From Acidimicrobiaceae bacterium (lineage in GTDB: Bacteria > Actinomycetota > Acidimicrobiia > Acidimicrobiales > RAAP-2): a stretch of DNA of 64,000 nucleotides. The notes beneath the pieces were generated by a model. The model saw nothing but the letters and a program-made list of their open reading frames with translations. It did no database searches and had not been told where the DNA came from. The DNA lies in assembly GCA_003170315.1 (NCBI GenBank), contig PNAH01000010.1, positions 223,699-287,698 on the forward strand. The letters are read 5' to 3'. The translations under genes and the position numbers were made by a program. Shown piece after piece: positions 8,926 to 17,561 of this stretch. Every line of letters starts with the position of its first letter. Position 1 is the first letter of the stretch.

Positions 8926-9764
8926 TTCGTCACCAGGCCGGTGCGGTCGGCCTCGAGGACCTGCACCACGCCGGCGACGCCCTGGTCGTGAAGGAAGGAC
9001 CGCGCCGCGCGAGCGACGTCCTCGGCGCGATCGCTCGTGGCGAGTCCGAGCATCGTCGAACCGGCGCCCGACCAACACGATCCCGAGGCGCCGCTGTCGC
9101 GAAGCGTCGTGAGCAGCGGTTGGGCGAAGGACAAGAGTCCCATCCGGTACGGCTGGTGAAGGACGTCGTCCATCGCGCCGGCGACCCACGCGTCGTGATC
9201 GGCCAGACCGGCGAGCAACAGACCCATCGAACTCAAGTTGTGGATGGCGTCATCGAAGGGCACCTGTGTGGGTAGCACGTCACGCGCGTCGTCGGTGGAG
9301 AGCTCTTCGTCCGGAATCACGACGACGAATCGCCAGTCGTCATCGAGCGCCAGCGAGCGCGCCACGACATCGCCGTTCGAACGAGCGACCACTAGACCAC
9401 CGAGCAACGACGCCGCCGCGTTCTCCGCGTGACCATCGATTCCGGTGCCGATCGCCAGCGGGTCCGTGGCCCCGGCCGCCACGGCGGCGGCCACGGCTAA
9501 CGCGGCCGATGACCCCAGGCCCCGCGACAGTGGGATCTCGGACTTCACGTGCATGACGAAATTTGAATGTCCGAGGACGTCGGCGGCGACGCGCGCGCCG
9601 AGATTGCGTTCGTCGTCGAACAGGCCGGCACCGAAGCCCTCGCTGGTGATGGCGAAGGCGTCGGCCGCTTCCAACGTGACTTCGAGATAGAGCGTCAAGG
9701 CGACCGCTAAGGCGTCGAAACCCGGTCCGAGGTTGGCCGAACTGGCGGGTACGCGCGCGAGCAT
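8922..9764 (-). CDS. thrB: Homoserine kinase
   Basis: GHMP kinase that phosphorylates homoserine in threonine synthesis. The 280 residues begin with the typical VPASSANLGPGFD and carry the ATP-binding motif IPLSRGLGSSA (77-87) and a late glycine-rich motif (CWSGAGSTMLG). hom and thrC are not in the window. The ATG has no Shine-Dalgarno; TACTGT lies exactly 6 nt upstream, overlapping the end of the carboxypeptidase gene, so it is probably read from a leaderless transcript. Confidence 0.95.
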   Translation of the reverse strand: MLARVPASSANLGPGFDALAVALTLYLEVTLEAADAFAITSEGFGAGLFDDERNLGARVAADVLGHSNFVMHVKSEIPLSRGLGSSAALAVAAAVAAGATDPLAIGTGIDGHAENAAASLLGGLVVARSNGDVVARSLALDDDWRFVVVIPDEELSTDDARDVLPTQVPFDDAIHNLSSMGLLLAGLADHDAWVAGAMDDVLHQPYRMGLLSFAQPLLTTLRDSGASGSCWSGAGSTMLGLATSDRAEDVARAARSFLHDQGVAGVVQVLEADRTGLVTN

Positions 9765-9768
9765 GGCT

Positions 9769-10989
9769 TTACAGTATGCGTTGCCAGAGCGTGGGCGCGG
9801 CGACTGAACGGAGCGCGACGAGAGGAATCGGCCGCTCGGCGCTATGGACCTCGATCCATCCGACCACTTCTCCGCGATGAATCCTGTCGCCCAGGTGGCG
9901 CAGTCGCAGCTGCAAAGGATGGTTGTTGTGCTGGTCCCACCAGTACACGTGACTCTGGTGCGCGAGGCCGAACGGCGCTACGTCGTGGCCAAATCCAATC
10001 GAGCCGAGTACCGCCCCCTTCTTGAAGGCGACGTCGACCTGACTGGTCTCGGCCGATTGCGCCAACGCGAAGGCCGCGTTGCCGGCCTCGGCGAGCACGT
10101 TGCCATTGCGTTGACCGAGCACCACGGCGTAGACGAGATGGCGTCGACCGTTCAAGCGATAGGCGACGGCCATGACGTCACAACCGCCGGCCGCGGCGGT
10201 TCGTCCGGATTTGACCCCCACGACGTCCTGCACTCCAACCAAGGGTGTAAAGGAGTTGACGAAACCGGCGACCGGAAGGTCCACCGTGGTCTGATCGACG
10301 ATCGAGCGCACGAGCGGCGAGCGCATCAACAACACAGCCAGCTTCGCTTGGTCGAGCGCCGTCGAGACCGACTGGTTCGACACGCCCGTGTCATCGGCGT
10401 AGTGCGTGTTACGCAGACCGAGCGACCTGGCTTTCGCGTTCATCCGGGCCACGAACGACTGGGGCGTCGGCGAGACCATGGCTGCGAGGATGTCGGCGTA
10501 GTTGGCCGCCGAGTGCACCAGCATGCCGTTGAGGAGATCACTTTCACAGAGCCGCTCTCCGGCTTGGACGATGACCGCGGAGTCGTGTGCCAATTTGTCG
10601 GCTAAGTAATTCAGCACCTCGCTATCGGTCACCACCACGCAGGGGCCGGTGGCCCCGAGGGACAATGGGTAGCGCTGGAGGGCCACGTAGACCGTCATCA
10701 TCTTGGTGAGGCTCGCGATCGGCACCACTCGGTTGTGCCAGACGCGCGTGATACCCAGGGCCGGCACGTCGATCGCCGCGCTGCCCTGGCTCGGCCACGC
10801 CAAGGGCGGTGGCGTGTAGTCGAAACTGGCGTACGAACTCAGATTGAGATGCACCGTGGGCCGTTCGTGCAAGAACGGCAACTGCATCGACACGATCGCC
10901 GCGCTCGCCACCACGGCGCCGAGGACGATCGAGAAGAATCGAGTGAAGAGCCCACGAAGGGCCGGACGACGAGACGATCTCCTGGTCAC
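9769..10989 (-). CDS. D-alanyl-D-alanine carboxypeptidase, S11 family
   Basis: Penicillin-binding DacA-type enzyme acting on peptidoglycan stem peptides outside the membrane. An N-terminal signal anchor (about 14-36, arginine-rich before it) is followed by the S11 domain with the SxxK motif Ser93-Leu-Thr-Lys96. The other motifs deviate: the SxN position reads Ser160-Ala-Ala-Asn163, and the usual KTG is Lys260-Ser-Gly262. A C-terminal beta domain follows (about 320-406). It starts 3 bp after the ftsK stop. Carboxypeptidase activity is likely but the motif changes make it less than certain. Confidence 0.85.
   Translation of the reverse strand: MTRRSSRRPALRGLFTRFFSIVLGAVVASAAIVSMQLPFLHERPTVHLNLSSYASFDYTPPPLAWPSQGSAAIDVPALGITRVWHNRVVPIASLTKMMTVYVALQRYPLSLGATGPCVVVTDSEVLNYLADKLAHDSAVIVQAGERLCESDLLNGMLVHSAANYADILAAMVSPTPQSFVARMNAKARSLGLRNTHYADDTGVSNQSVSTALDQAKLAVLLMRSPLVRSIVDQTTVDLPVAGFVNSFTPLVGVQDVVGVKSGRTAAAGGCDVMAVAYRLNGRRHLVYAVVLGQRNGNVLAEAGNAAFALAQSAETSQVDVAFKKGAVLGSIGFGHDVAPFGLAHQSHVYWWDQHNNHPLQLRLRHLGDRIHRGEVVGWIEVHSAERPIPLVALRSVAAPTLWQRIL
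9771..9776 (-). promoter_or_regulatory. Putative leaderless -10 (TACTGT) of thrB
   Basis: TACTGT, 6 nt, then the thrB ATG on the minus strand; it overlaps the last codons of the carboxypeptidase gene. Confidence 0.5.
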
Positions 10990-10992
10990 GAA

Positions 10993-13302
10993 CTAGAGCG
11001 ACGTCTGTTCGTCGTACTCTTCGGGCGTCATGAGCACCTTGCGGGCCTTCGACCCGTCGCCCGCGGCCACCACGCCTTCTTGTTCGAGCTGATCCATTAT
11101 GCGACCGGCCCGCGCGAAACCGACGCGGAGCTTGCGTTGCAACATCGACGTCGAACCGGACTGCGTTCGGATGATCAGTTCGCGGGCCTGCGCCAGAACT
11201 TCGTCGTCGTCGTCACTCGATCCCCCACCCATCGAACCGGCTCGGCCGCTCGGTACGTCCAGCGCGATCACGTTCTCACGGCGTCCGCCCTGCGCGCGCC
11301 AGGCCTCGACGACGCGCGCCACCTCACTCTCGGAGACCCACGGCGCCTGGAGGCGCCGTGCCACGTTCGACGACGCCGTCACCAACAACATGTCACCCTT
11401 GCCGATGAGGCGCTCCGCGCCGGCCTGGTCGAGGATGACGCGACTGTCCGCCAGGGACGAGACCGCGAAGGCGATGCGACTGGGAATGTTGGCCTTGATG
11501 ACGCCGGTGATCACGTCGACGCTCGGTCGTTGCGTCGCGAGCACCAGGTGGATACCGACTGCGCGGGCCATCTGGGCGATGCGCACGACGGACTCTTCCA
11601 CGTCGCGCGCCGCCACCATCATCAGGTCGTTCAACTCGTCGACCACGATCACGATGTAGGGCAGGTCCTCGGGACCGGGCGGACCTGCGACGTCGGACTC
11701 CAGGCCCGTCGTACGTTCGAAGATCTCGGCCACGCGCTCGTCGTCGCTGGTCTCGGGTTCCAACTCGCCGCGCGCGATCATTTGCTGGTAACTGGTGATG
11801 TCGCGCGCGCCGCTCTCCGCGAGGATGTCGTAGCGACGCTCCATCTCCTTGACCGCCCAGGCGAGCATCCCGGCGGCCCTCTTCGGATCGACCACGACCG
11901 GCGCGAGGAGGTGGGGCAGGTCGTTGTACTGGCCCATCTCCACGCGCTTGGGGTCGACCAACATGAGTCGGAGTCGGTCCGGAGTCGCGCGCATCACGAG
12001 CGCCGTCACGATGGAGTTGATAAGTGAACTCTTTCCGGCTCCGGTCGCCCCGGAGATGAGGACGTGGGGCATCTCACCGAGATTGGCCATGAGGGTCTTG
12101 CCCGAGATGTCACGGCCGAACGGCACGTCCAAGGGGTGCGTGGAGTTGGCGGCCTCTTCCGAAGCCAGCAGGTCGCCCAACGCGACGAGCGTTCGTTGTC
12201 GATTGGGCACCTCGACGCCGATCGCGGAGCGTCCCGGTATCGGGGCGAGAATGCGCACGTCGGGCGAGGCCATGGCGTAGGCGATGTCCTTATGGAGTGA
12301 CGTCACGCTCGAAACCTTGACGCCCGCACCGAGTTCGAGTTCGTAGCGCGTCACGGTCGGACCGACCGTGAATCCAACGAGCGTGGTTTCGACGCCGTGG
12401 GCCGCGAGCGCTTCGACCAGTTCCCCACCCATGTCCTCGATCGCCGCACGGTCTTGCTTTACGTCCTTGGTGCGCACGAGCAGCGACGGCGACGGCAACT
12501 CCCAGTCACTCTGCATCTCCGGAATGTCGTTGTACTCCGACTCGGACTCCTCCTCCTCGTACTCTTCTTCGTCCTCGTCGTCTTCGTACTCTTCCTCGTA
12601 CTCCTCCGGGGCGACGAAGTCGTCGAGAGGCTCTGGCTCCGTGCGAACGCGCTTCGGGGTTCGCTCCTCGGTCTCGTCTTCGTCATCCACGGTCTCGGGA
12701 CGTTCGCGACTCGACCACCACCGCGCAAACCACGAGCCCGCCGCGCGAAGGAGTGTCGCGGTGCCGCTATAGAGAGCGCGCAGTCCGATCCCGGTGCCGA
12801 TCATGATGGCGATGATCAGTAACGCCAGCAGCACCACCAGCGCTCCGGCGATCCCGATGGCCTTGTCGAGGCCCCCGCCGATCAGTGCTCCGAGCCATCC
12901 GCCCGCGTGCGCGAACTCTTTGGTCGTCGCGTGCAGCGTCGGTCGCCCTCCGGCGAGGTCCCCGATGCCGCAGATGCTGATCAACCCGAGCGCGATGGCC
13001 CAGGCGACTCGAGTTCGTTCGACTTCGATCCTCCCCGCCACCAAGGCCGCGCCCAAGGCGATCAACATGATGGGAAGGGCGAATCGTCCGACGCCGAAGG
13101 CGATGGCCAGACCCTTCGAGATGCCGCGTCCGACCGGACCGAGCGCCCCGGCCTCGGCCAGGACGCAGAACGCGCCGATCACCACGAGCAGGAGAATCCA
13201 GAGGTCGCGGGTGTGGCGTTCCCAGACGCCGGCGCTCGCCGCGGAACCTCGAGCCGCCTTCTTTACCGGCTTTTTCTTATGTCGTGCTTGTGCCACAACC
13301 AT
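10993..13302 (-). CDS. ftsK: DNA translocase FtsK
   Basis: Septum-anchored motor that pumps chromosome ends during division. The 769 residues (ATG at 13302) have a lysine-rich N-terminus, four to five membrane helices, a very acidic linker of Glu/Asp/Tyr runs (about 220-260), the RecA-like motor with Walker A GATGAGKSS, and a C-terminal winged-helix gamma domain that reads KOPS-like DNA (LRVGFARAGRIMDQLE). An open stretch of 24 codons upstream lacks FtsK character, so the inner ATG was chosen. The gene is divergent from the flavin reductase across about 54 bp holding a near-LexA-box sequence. Confidence 0.96.
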   Translation of the reverse strand: MVVAQARHKKKPVKKAARGSAASAGVWERHTRDLWILLLVVIGAFCVLAEAGALGPVGRGISKGLAIAFGVGRFALPIMLIALGAALVAGRIEVERTRVAWAIALGLISICGIGDLAGGRPTLHATTKEFAHAGGWLGALIGGGLDKAIGIAGALVVLLALLIIAIMIGTGIGLRALYSGTATLLRAAGSWFARWWSSRERPETVDDEDETEERTPKRVRTEPEPLDDFVAPEEYEEEYEDDEDEEEYEEEESESEYNDIPEMQSDWELPSPSLLVRTKDVKQDRAAIEDMGGELVEALAAHGVETTLVGFTVGPTVTRYELELGAGVKVSSVTSLHKDIAYAMASPDVRILAPIPGRSAIGVEVPNRQRTLVALGDLLASEEAANSTHPLDVPFGRDISGKTLMANLGEMPHVLISGATGAGKSSLINSIVTALVMRATPDRLRLMLVDPKRVEMGQYNDLPHLLAPVVVDPKRAAGMLAWAVKEMERRYDILAESGARDITSYQQMIARGELEPETSDDERVAEIFERTTGLESDVAGPPGPEDLPYIVIVVDELNDLMMVAARDVEESVVRIAQMARAVGIHLVLATQRPSVDVITGVIKANIPSRIAFAVSSLADSRVILDQAGAERLIGKGDMLLVTASSNVARRLQAPWVSESEVARVVEAWRAQGGRRENVIALDVPSGRAGSMGGGSSDDDDEVLAQARELIIRTQSGSTSMLQRKLRVGFARAGRIMDQLEQEGVVAAGDGSKARKVLMTPEEYDEQTSL

Positions 13303-13311
13303 CAAACTTAC

Positions 13312-13325
13312 CGAACATTCATTCG
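13312..13325. promoter_or_regulatory. LexA-box-like sequence between ftsK and the flavin reductase
   Basis: CGAAC-ATTC-ATTCG differs at one base from CGAAC-N4-GTTCG and lies 10 bp upstream of the ftsK ATG in a 54-bp divergent spacer. E. coli ftsK is SOS-inducible, which makes this plausible, but one-mismatch matches are expected by chance about twice in 64 kb. Confidence 0.35.
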
Positions 13326-13344
13326 TACTCGGTGCCAATCCCCG

Positions 13345-13350
13345 TAGGCT
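13345..13350 (+). promoter_or_regulatory. Putative leaderless -10 (TAGGCT) of the flavin reductase
   Basis: TAGGCT, 6 nt, then GTG at 13357, with no Shine-Dalgarno. The match at the -35 position (TTCGTA, 17-bp spacer) is poor. Confidence 0.55.
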
Positions 13351-13356
13351 GAACCG

Positions 13357-14127
13357 GTGCCGACTACTCCCCAAGACTCCTCACTCGAGCTCGCGGCGCG
13401 CCTCGACTCGAACGCGCGCGTCTGCCACTTCGTCTCTTCGACGCCGCTCAGTTCGTCGATCAATGAGGTCGTTCTCGCAGGTCAGGCCGCTCTCTTGTGC
13501 GGGGTGCCCGGCAACGACGTCATGGTGCAACTCACCAATCCCGCCGGCAAACTGGTGCGGCGCCGCTACAGCGTGCACGCCGTGGACGAAGCGCGAGATC
13601 AGTTCACCCTCTGGATCACGACCGCCCACGAGGGGCCCGGCAGCGTGTGGGCGCGCCGTGCCCAGCCGGGCGACGAAGTGGACATCGTGGGGCCTCGCGG
13701 CAAGATCGTGCTCGATCCCGAGGCCGACTGGCACCTCTTCACCGGTGATATCACGTGCCTCGGTTCGGCCTATCGAATGGCCCACAGCGTCGAAGCGCCC
13801 GGCAAGGTGATCTTCATCGTCGAGACCGATCACGCCGATGACGCCTTGACCACCACCTTCGATGAAGGCATCGCCGTGACCGGCATCTTCGTGGACCGCA
13901 TGGGACGCGCCAAGGATGATCCCGCGGGACTCTTCAGCGGACTCTCAGCGTTCGCCTTTCCCCCCGGTCGCGGCCACGCCTATCTCTTCGGAGAGTTTCA
14001 CGTGATGAAAGCAGTACGAGAGGCGCTGCTGGACCGCGGCCTCGACGACGAGTCGATCGACATGAAGGCGTTCTGGCGCGTCGGACGTAACAACGCCGAT
14101 CACGGCGAGCCCGAAAAAGGCGACTAG
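13357..14127 (+). CDS. SIP-type FAD-binding flavin reductase
   Basis: Member of the siderophore-interacting protein / FAD-binding 9 family, which uses NAD(P)H and flavin to reduce ferric siderophores. In its 256 residues the FAD motif RRRYSV is followed by GPRGK, a nucleotide-binding GDITCLGSAYRM, and a C-terminal YLFGEFHVMKAVR...FWRVGR block typical of the family. No siderophore uptake or synthesis gene is nearby, so the substrate is unknown. The GTG start is supported by TAGGCT exactly 6 nt upstream. Its TAG stop shares a CTAG with the convergent RNase J stop. Confidence 0.85.
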   Translation: MPTTPQDSSLELAARLDSNARVCHFVSSTPLSSSINEVVLAGQAALLCGVPGNDVMVQLTNPAGKLVRRRYSVHAVDEARDQFTLWITTAHEGPGSVWARRAQPGDEVDIVGPRGKIVLDPEADWHLFTGDITCLGSAYRMAHSVEAPGKVIFIVETDHADDALTTTFDEGIAVTGIFVDRMGRAKDDPAGLFSGLSAFAFPPGRGHAYLFGEFHVMKAVREALLDRGLDDESIDMKAFWRVGRNNADHGEPEKGD

Positions 14128-15785
14128 AGAACGACCACGGCCGCGAGCAGTACGGGCTGGCGTCGATACTTCTGACCGAGCAATCGGCCCGCCGCGCGCT
14201 GGGCGACCTTACTGAGCGCCTCTTCATCGCGCGTGCCTTCGCGCAGCGCTACTTCCAGAGCTGAACGAACCTCGTTGGTCACGGCGTCGAGGACGGATTT
14301 ATCTTGGTCGCCCTCGAACCATCCGCGCGCGGTCAATCGCACCGGCTGGATTATCGTGCCGCCCTTTTTGTCGACGCCGGCCGAGATCTGCACCACCCCG
14401 AACTCCGCGAGCATGCGGCGCTCTTCGAGCGGTCGTTCGTCCAAGTCGCCGGCACTGCCGTCGATGTAGTGAAATCCGGCCGGAACCTGGCCGGCGCGTT
14501 TGATACCGGTCTTGTTGATTTCGATCTGGTCACCGTCTTCACAGATCAAGACGTGCTTGGGACTGAGTCCCATGGAGTGGGCGAGCTCGGCGTGATGGAC
14601 CATGTGTCGGTACTCCCCGTGAACCGGGACGAAGTTCTGTGGTCGCAGTAGTTGGTGGAAGGTGCGCAATTCGCCCTGGCGTGCGTGGCCCGAGGCGTGG
14701 ACCGGCTCGTGACCCGAGTGAATCACTTCGGCCGCGGCCCGGTGCAGATCGTCGATGACGCGACCGACCGTCCACTCGTTGCCGGGAATCGGATGGGAAC
14801 TGAGGATCACCGTGTCGTCGGCGCCGACCTTCAAGAACCGGGCGTCGCCGCGCGAGAGCTTGGATAGGGCTGCGAGCGGCTCGCCCTGGCTGCCGGTGCA
14901 GATCACGCAGACCTCGCCGGGCGTGTAACGATCGATGTTCTCGATGTCGATCAGATCGGCGGCGTCCACGTGCAAAAGGTTCAGCTTGCGCGCCAGCTTG
15001 GCGTTGGCCTCCATCGAGCGACCCATGAGCACGATCTTGCGGTGCTGTTCCAACGCGACGTCGATGATCTGCTGGACGCGGTGGATGTGGCTGGCGAAAC
15101 AGGCGACCACCATGCGACGTTCCGGTCGCTCGAGGAAGAGTCGACGCAGCGCTCCCCCGACCGATCGCTCGGAGGCCGTGAAGCCCGGCTCCTCGGCGTT
15201 GGTGGAGTCGGCCAGCAAGAGCGCGACGCCTTCGTCACCGAGGGCCGCGAGGCGCGAGATGTCGGTGCGTCGTCCGTCGATCGGCGTGAGGTCGAGTTTG
15301 AAGTCACCCGAGTGCACGACGATGCCGGCGTTGGTGCGAAAGGCCAGGGCGTGGGCACTCGGCACCGAATGCGTGACGGGGATGAACTCGACTTCGAAGG
15401 GACCGATCTTTCGCTTCTCGCCGTCGCTCACCTCGATGAAGGTGAGGGCCTTGGCGACCTTGGCCTCGGTGAGGCGATGGCGCGCGAAGCCGAGCGTCAA
15501 CGCCGAGCCGTAGATCGGGACGTTGATGTCCTTCACCAGGTAGCGCAGCGCACCCGTATGGTCCTCGTGTCCGTGGGTCAACACGATCGCGTCGACCCGA
15601 TCGCGTCGTTCGATCAACCAACGGAAGTCCGGCAGGATCAGGTCGACCCCGTACATCGTGGGCTCCGGGAACATCAGACCCGCGTCGACGATCACGATGC
15701 GACCGTCCTGTTCGATCGCCGCGCAGTTTCGCCCAATTTCACCCAGACCGCCGAGGAAGGTGACGCGAACGGTGTCTTTAGCCAC
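14124..15785 (-). CDS. rnj: Ribonuclease J
   Basis: Metallo-beta-lactamase/beta-CASP nuclease with 5'-to-3' exonuclease and endonuclease activity in mRNA decay and rRNA maturation. The 553 residues show the zinc motif HGHEDHTGAL, a SGDFKLD stretch, the beta-CASP region and the C-terminal dimerisation domain. I chose the GTG at 15785, which overlaps the end of dapA by 8 bp; the 116 open codons upstream are dapA in another frame. The dapA-rnj order is also common in other actinobacteria. Confidence 0.96.
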   Translation of the reverse strand: MAKDTVRVTFLGGLGEIGRNCAAIEQDGRIVIVDAGLMFPEPTMYGVDLILPDFRWLIERRDRVDAIVLTHGHEDHTGALRYLVKDINVPIYGSALTLGFARHRLTEAKVAKALTFIEVSDGEKRKIGPFEVEFIPVTHSVPSAHALAFRTNAGIVVHSGDFKLDLTPIDGRRTDISRLAALGDEGVALLLADSTNAEEPGFTASERSVGGALRRLFLERPERRMVVACFASHIHRVQQIIDVALEQHRKIVLMGRSMEANAKLARKLNLLHVDAADLIDIENIDRYTPGEVCVICTGSQGEPLAALSKLSRGDARFLKVGADDTVILSSHPIPGNEWTVGRVIDDLHRAAAEVIHSGHEPVHASGHARQGELRTFHQLLRPQNFVPVHGEYRHMVHHAELAHSMGLSPKHVLICEDGDQIEINKTGIKRAGQVPAGFHYIDGSAGDLDERPLEERRMLAEFGVVQISAGVDKKGGTIIQPVRLTARGWFEGDQDKSVLDAVTNEVRSALEVALREGTRDEEALSKVAQRAAGRLLGQKYRRQPVLLAAVVVL

Positions 15786-16674
15786 GCGATGCCTGGAGGG
15801 CGGCCACGATCTTGGCCGCGTCCGCGTCGAGAGTGTCGTCACTCTCCGAATGCGGGAGTCGGCACTGGCCCACGGCAAATCCGAGGTAGCGCATCGCGGC
15901 CTTGGAGGGCATGGGGTTCGGATAGACGTCGCTGGATTCGAAGGCGTAGCTCGGAGCGAGTCGCTCGTTGACCGCTCTCGCCCGGACCAGGTCGCCTCGT
16001 TCGACGCTCTCCACCAACTGCACGAACTCTCGCGCGGCCCAGTGCGCGGCCACCGACACAATGCCGACGGCGCCGACGGCCATGAAGGGCAGCAGGACCG
16101 AGTCGTCGCCGCTGTAAAGGTCGATGTCGTCACCGAGCACGGCCTTGTAGTGCGCGGCGCCTACGAAGTCGCCCGACGCGTCTTTCATCGCGACGATGTT
16201 CGAGTGCGACGCCACGAGGTCGATGGTCGTGGTGGCCGCAATCTTTCGTCCGGTGCGCGAAGGTATGTCGTAGAGCATGATGGGTAGTTCCGTGGACTTC
16301 GCGATGGCGGCGAAGTGCGCGACGATGCCCTTTTGACTGGGACGCGCGTAGTTCGGCGTGGTCGCGAGTACGCCGGTCACGCCGGTGTCGAGGACCTGAC
16401 GCGTGAGTTCCACTGACTGCGCTGTGTCGGCCGAGGTCGACCCGGCCAGCACGGGCACTTCGACCGCGCCCGCGACGCAGGCGAAGAGTTCCAGCTTCTC
16501 CTTATCCGACAGCGACGAGCCCTCCCCCGTCGAACCGGCGATCACCAAGCCTTCACTGCCCTCGCCCACCAAGTACGTCGCGAGTTCAATCGCCACGTCA
16601 AAATCAATGGTGCCGTCCGCTCGAAAAGGCGTCACCATGGCGGTGAGAACGCGACCGAATCGAGGAGTGGTCAT
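15778..16674 (-). CDS. dapA: 4-Hydroxy-tetrahydrodipicolinate synthase
   Basis: Condenses pyruvate with aspartate semialdehyde, opening the diaminopimelate/lysine branch. The 298-residue TIM barrel has the Schiff-base Lys164 (VAMKDASGD), Tyr135 (MLYDIPSRTG), Tyr109 (TTPNYARPSQ) and Thr49 (GSTGEGSS). TAACTT lies exactly 6 nt before the ATG and there is no Shine-Dalgarno, so it probably has a leaderless promoter of its own. A 119-bp spacer separates it from the dapB stop; apart from this -10 nothing stands out in that spacer. Confidence 0.97.
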   Translation of the reverse strand: MTTPRFGRVLTAMVTPFRADGTIDFDVAIELATYLVGEGSEGLVIAGSTGEGSSLSDKEKLELFACVAGAVEVPVLAGSTSADTAQSVELTRQVLDTGVTGVLATTPNYARPSQKGIVAHFAAIAKSTELPIMLYDIPSRTGRKIAATTTIDLVASHSNIVAMKDASGDFVGAAHYKAVLGDDIDLYSGDDSVLLPFMAVGAVGIVSVAAHWAAREFVQLVESVERGDLVRARAVNERLAPSYAFESSDVYPNPMPSKAAMRYLGFAVGQCRLPHSESDDTLDADAAKIVAALQASRG

Positions 16675-16680
16675 GCTTCG

Positions 16681-16686
16681 AAGTTA
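16681..16686 (-). promoter_or_regulatory. Putative leaderless -10 (TAACTT) of dapA
   Basis: TAACTT, 6 nt, then the dapA ATG on the minus strand, inside the 119-bp dapB-dapA spacer. Confidence 0.55.
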
Positions 16687-16793
16687 CCAGTCATTGTCCG
16701 CGAATCCACAACCGTGCACCTTCATGAAATCGCGTACCGGCGTTGTGGGAAGCATGCCAACTCTCGTTCGACGAATTGATCATCCGTGACCTT

Positions 16794-17561
16794 TCAAATC
16801 AGTGATTGGATCCCGTCAATCAGCTGAGGCGACGCGTCGATGGCGTCGGCGGCGAGCGCTACGCCCTGAACGAAACTCAGTCGATCAAAGGAGTCGTGGC
16901 GAATCGTCAATCCTTCGCCCGGTCCCCCGAAGAGGATCTCTTGGTGCGCCACCAGTCCGGGAAGTCGCACCGAGTGAATCTTGATGCCGCCGATCGTGTC
17001 GGCCCCGCGCGCACCGGACACGGTATGGCGGACGGTCGGATCGGTCATCTCGGCTAAACCCGCGGCGTTACGAGCCGCGGCGATACCCTGGGCCGCGGCG
17101 ATCGACGTCCCCGAAGGGGCGTCGACCTTCTTGTCGTGATGCAATTCGATGATTTCTACTCGATCGAAGTAGGGCGCGGCCATGGCGGCGAATCGCTCGG
17201 AGAGCACGGCCCCGAGTGCGTAATTCGCCGCGACAACGACCCCCACTTTGGTCGCCGCTTCTTCCACGGTGCGTCGTTGATCGTCCGAAAGTCCGGTCGT
17301 GCCGATCACGAGGCCTTTGCCGTGCGTGGCGCACCACGTCGCCGAGGCGACGACGCCTTCGGGTGAGGAGAAGTCGACCACCACGTCGATCGTGGTGGCG
17401 TCAACACCGTCCCAGGACGAGGCGTAGGTGGCGCCAAAGAGTTCGTGCGGCTCACGGGTGTCGACGAGAGCGCCAATCGAAAAGCGACCGGTGGCGCTGA
17501 GTCCTCCGGCGAGGATCTGACCCATTCGTCCGGCCCCACCGTTGATCGCGAGAGCTTTCAC
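16794..17561 (-). CDS. dapB: 4-Hydroxy-tetrahydrodipicolinate reductase
   Basis: NAD(P)H-dependent reductase that follows DapA. The 255 residues have the N-terminal Rossmann motif (INGGAGRMGQ), the VVDFSSPEG stretch and the signature ELHHDKKVDAPSGTS with the catalytic histidine and lysine. The GTG start overlaps the stop of the YfhO-like gene by 4 bp, but TAAGGT lies exactly 6 nt upstream of it, so dapB may have its own leaderless promoter as well. Confidence 0.97.
   Translation of the reverse strand: MKALAINGGAGRMGQILAGGLSATGRFSIGALVDTREPHELFGATYASSWDGVDATTIDVVVDFSSPEGVVASATWCATHGKGLVIGTTGLSDDQRRTVEEAATKVGVVVAANYALGAVLSERFAAMAAPYFDRVEIIELHHDKKVDAPSGTSIAAAQGIAAARNAAGLAEMTDPTVRHTVSGARGADTIGGIKIHSVRLPGLVAHQEILFGGPGEGLTIRHDSFDRLSFVQGVALAADAIDASPQLIDGIQSLI

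Noticed and set aside
10735..12027. 430-codon plus-strand ORF opposite the carboxypeptidase and ftsK
   Set aside because: Antisense shadow; spans the boundary of two real genes and has no domain.
12459..12728. Low-complexity acidic stretch in ftsK as a repeat element or insertion
   Set aside because: It is the normal variable linker between the membrane and motor parts of FtsK, in frame and without flanking repeats.
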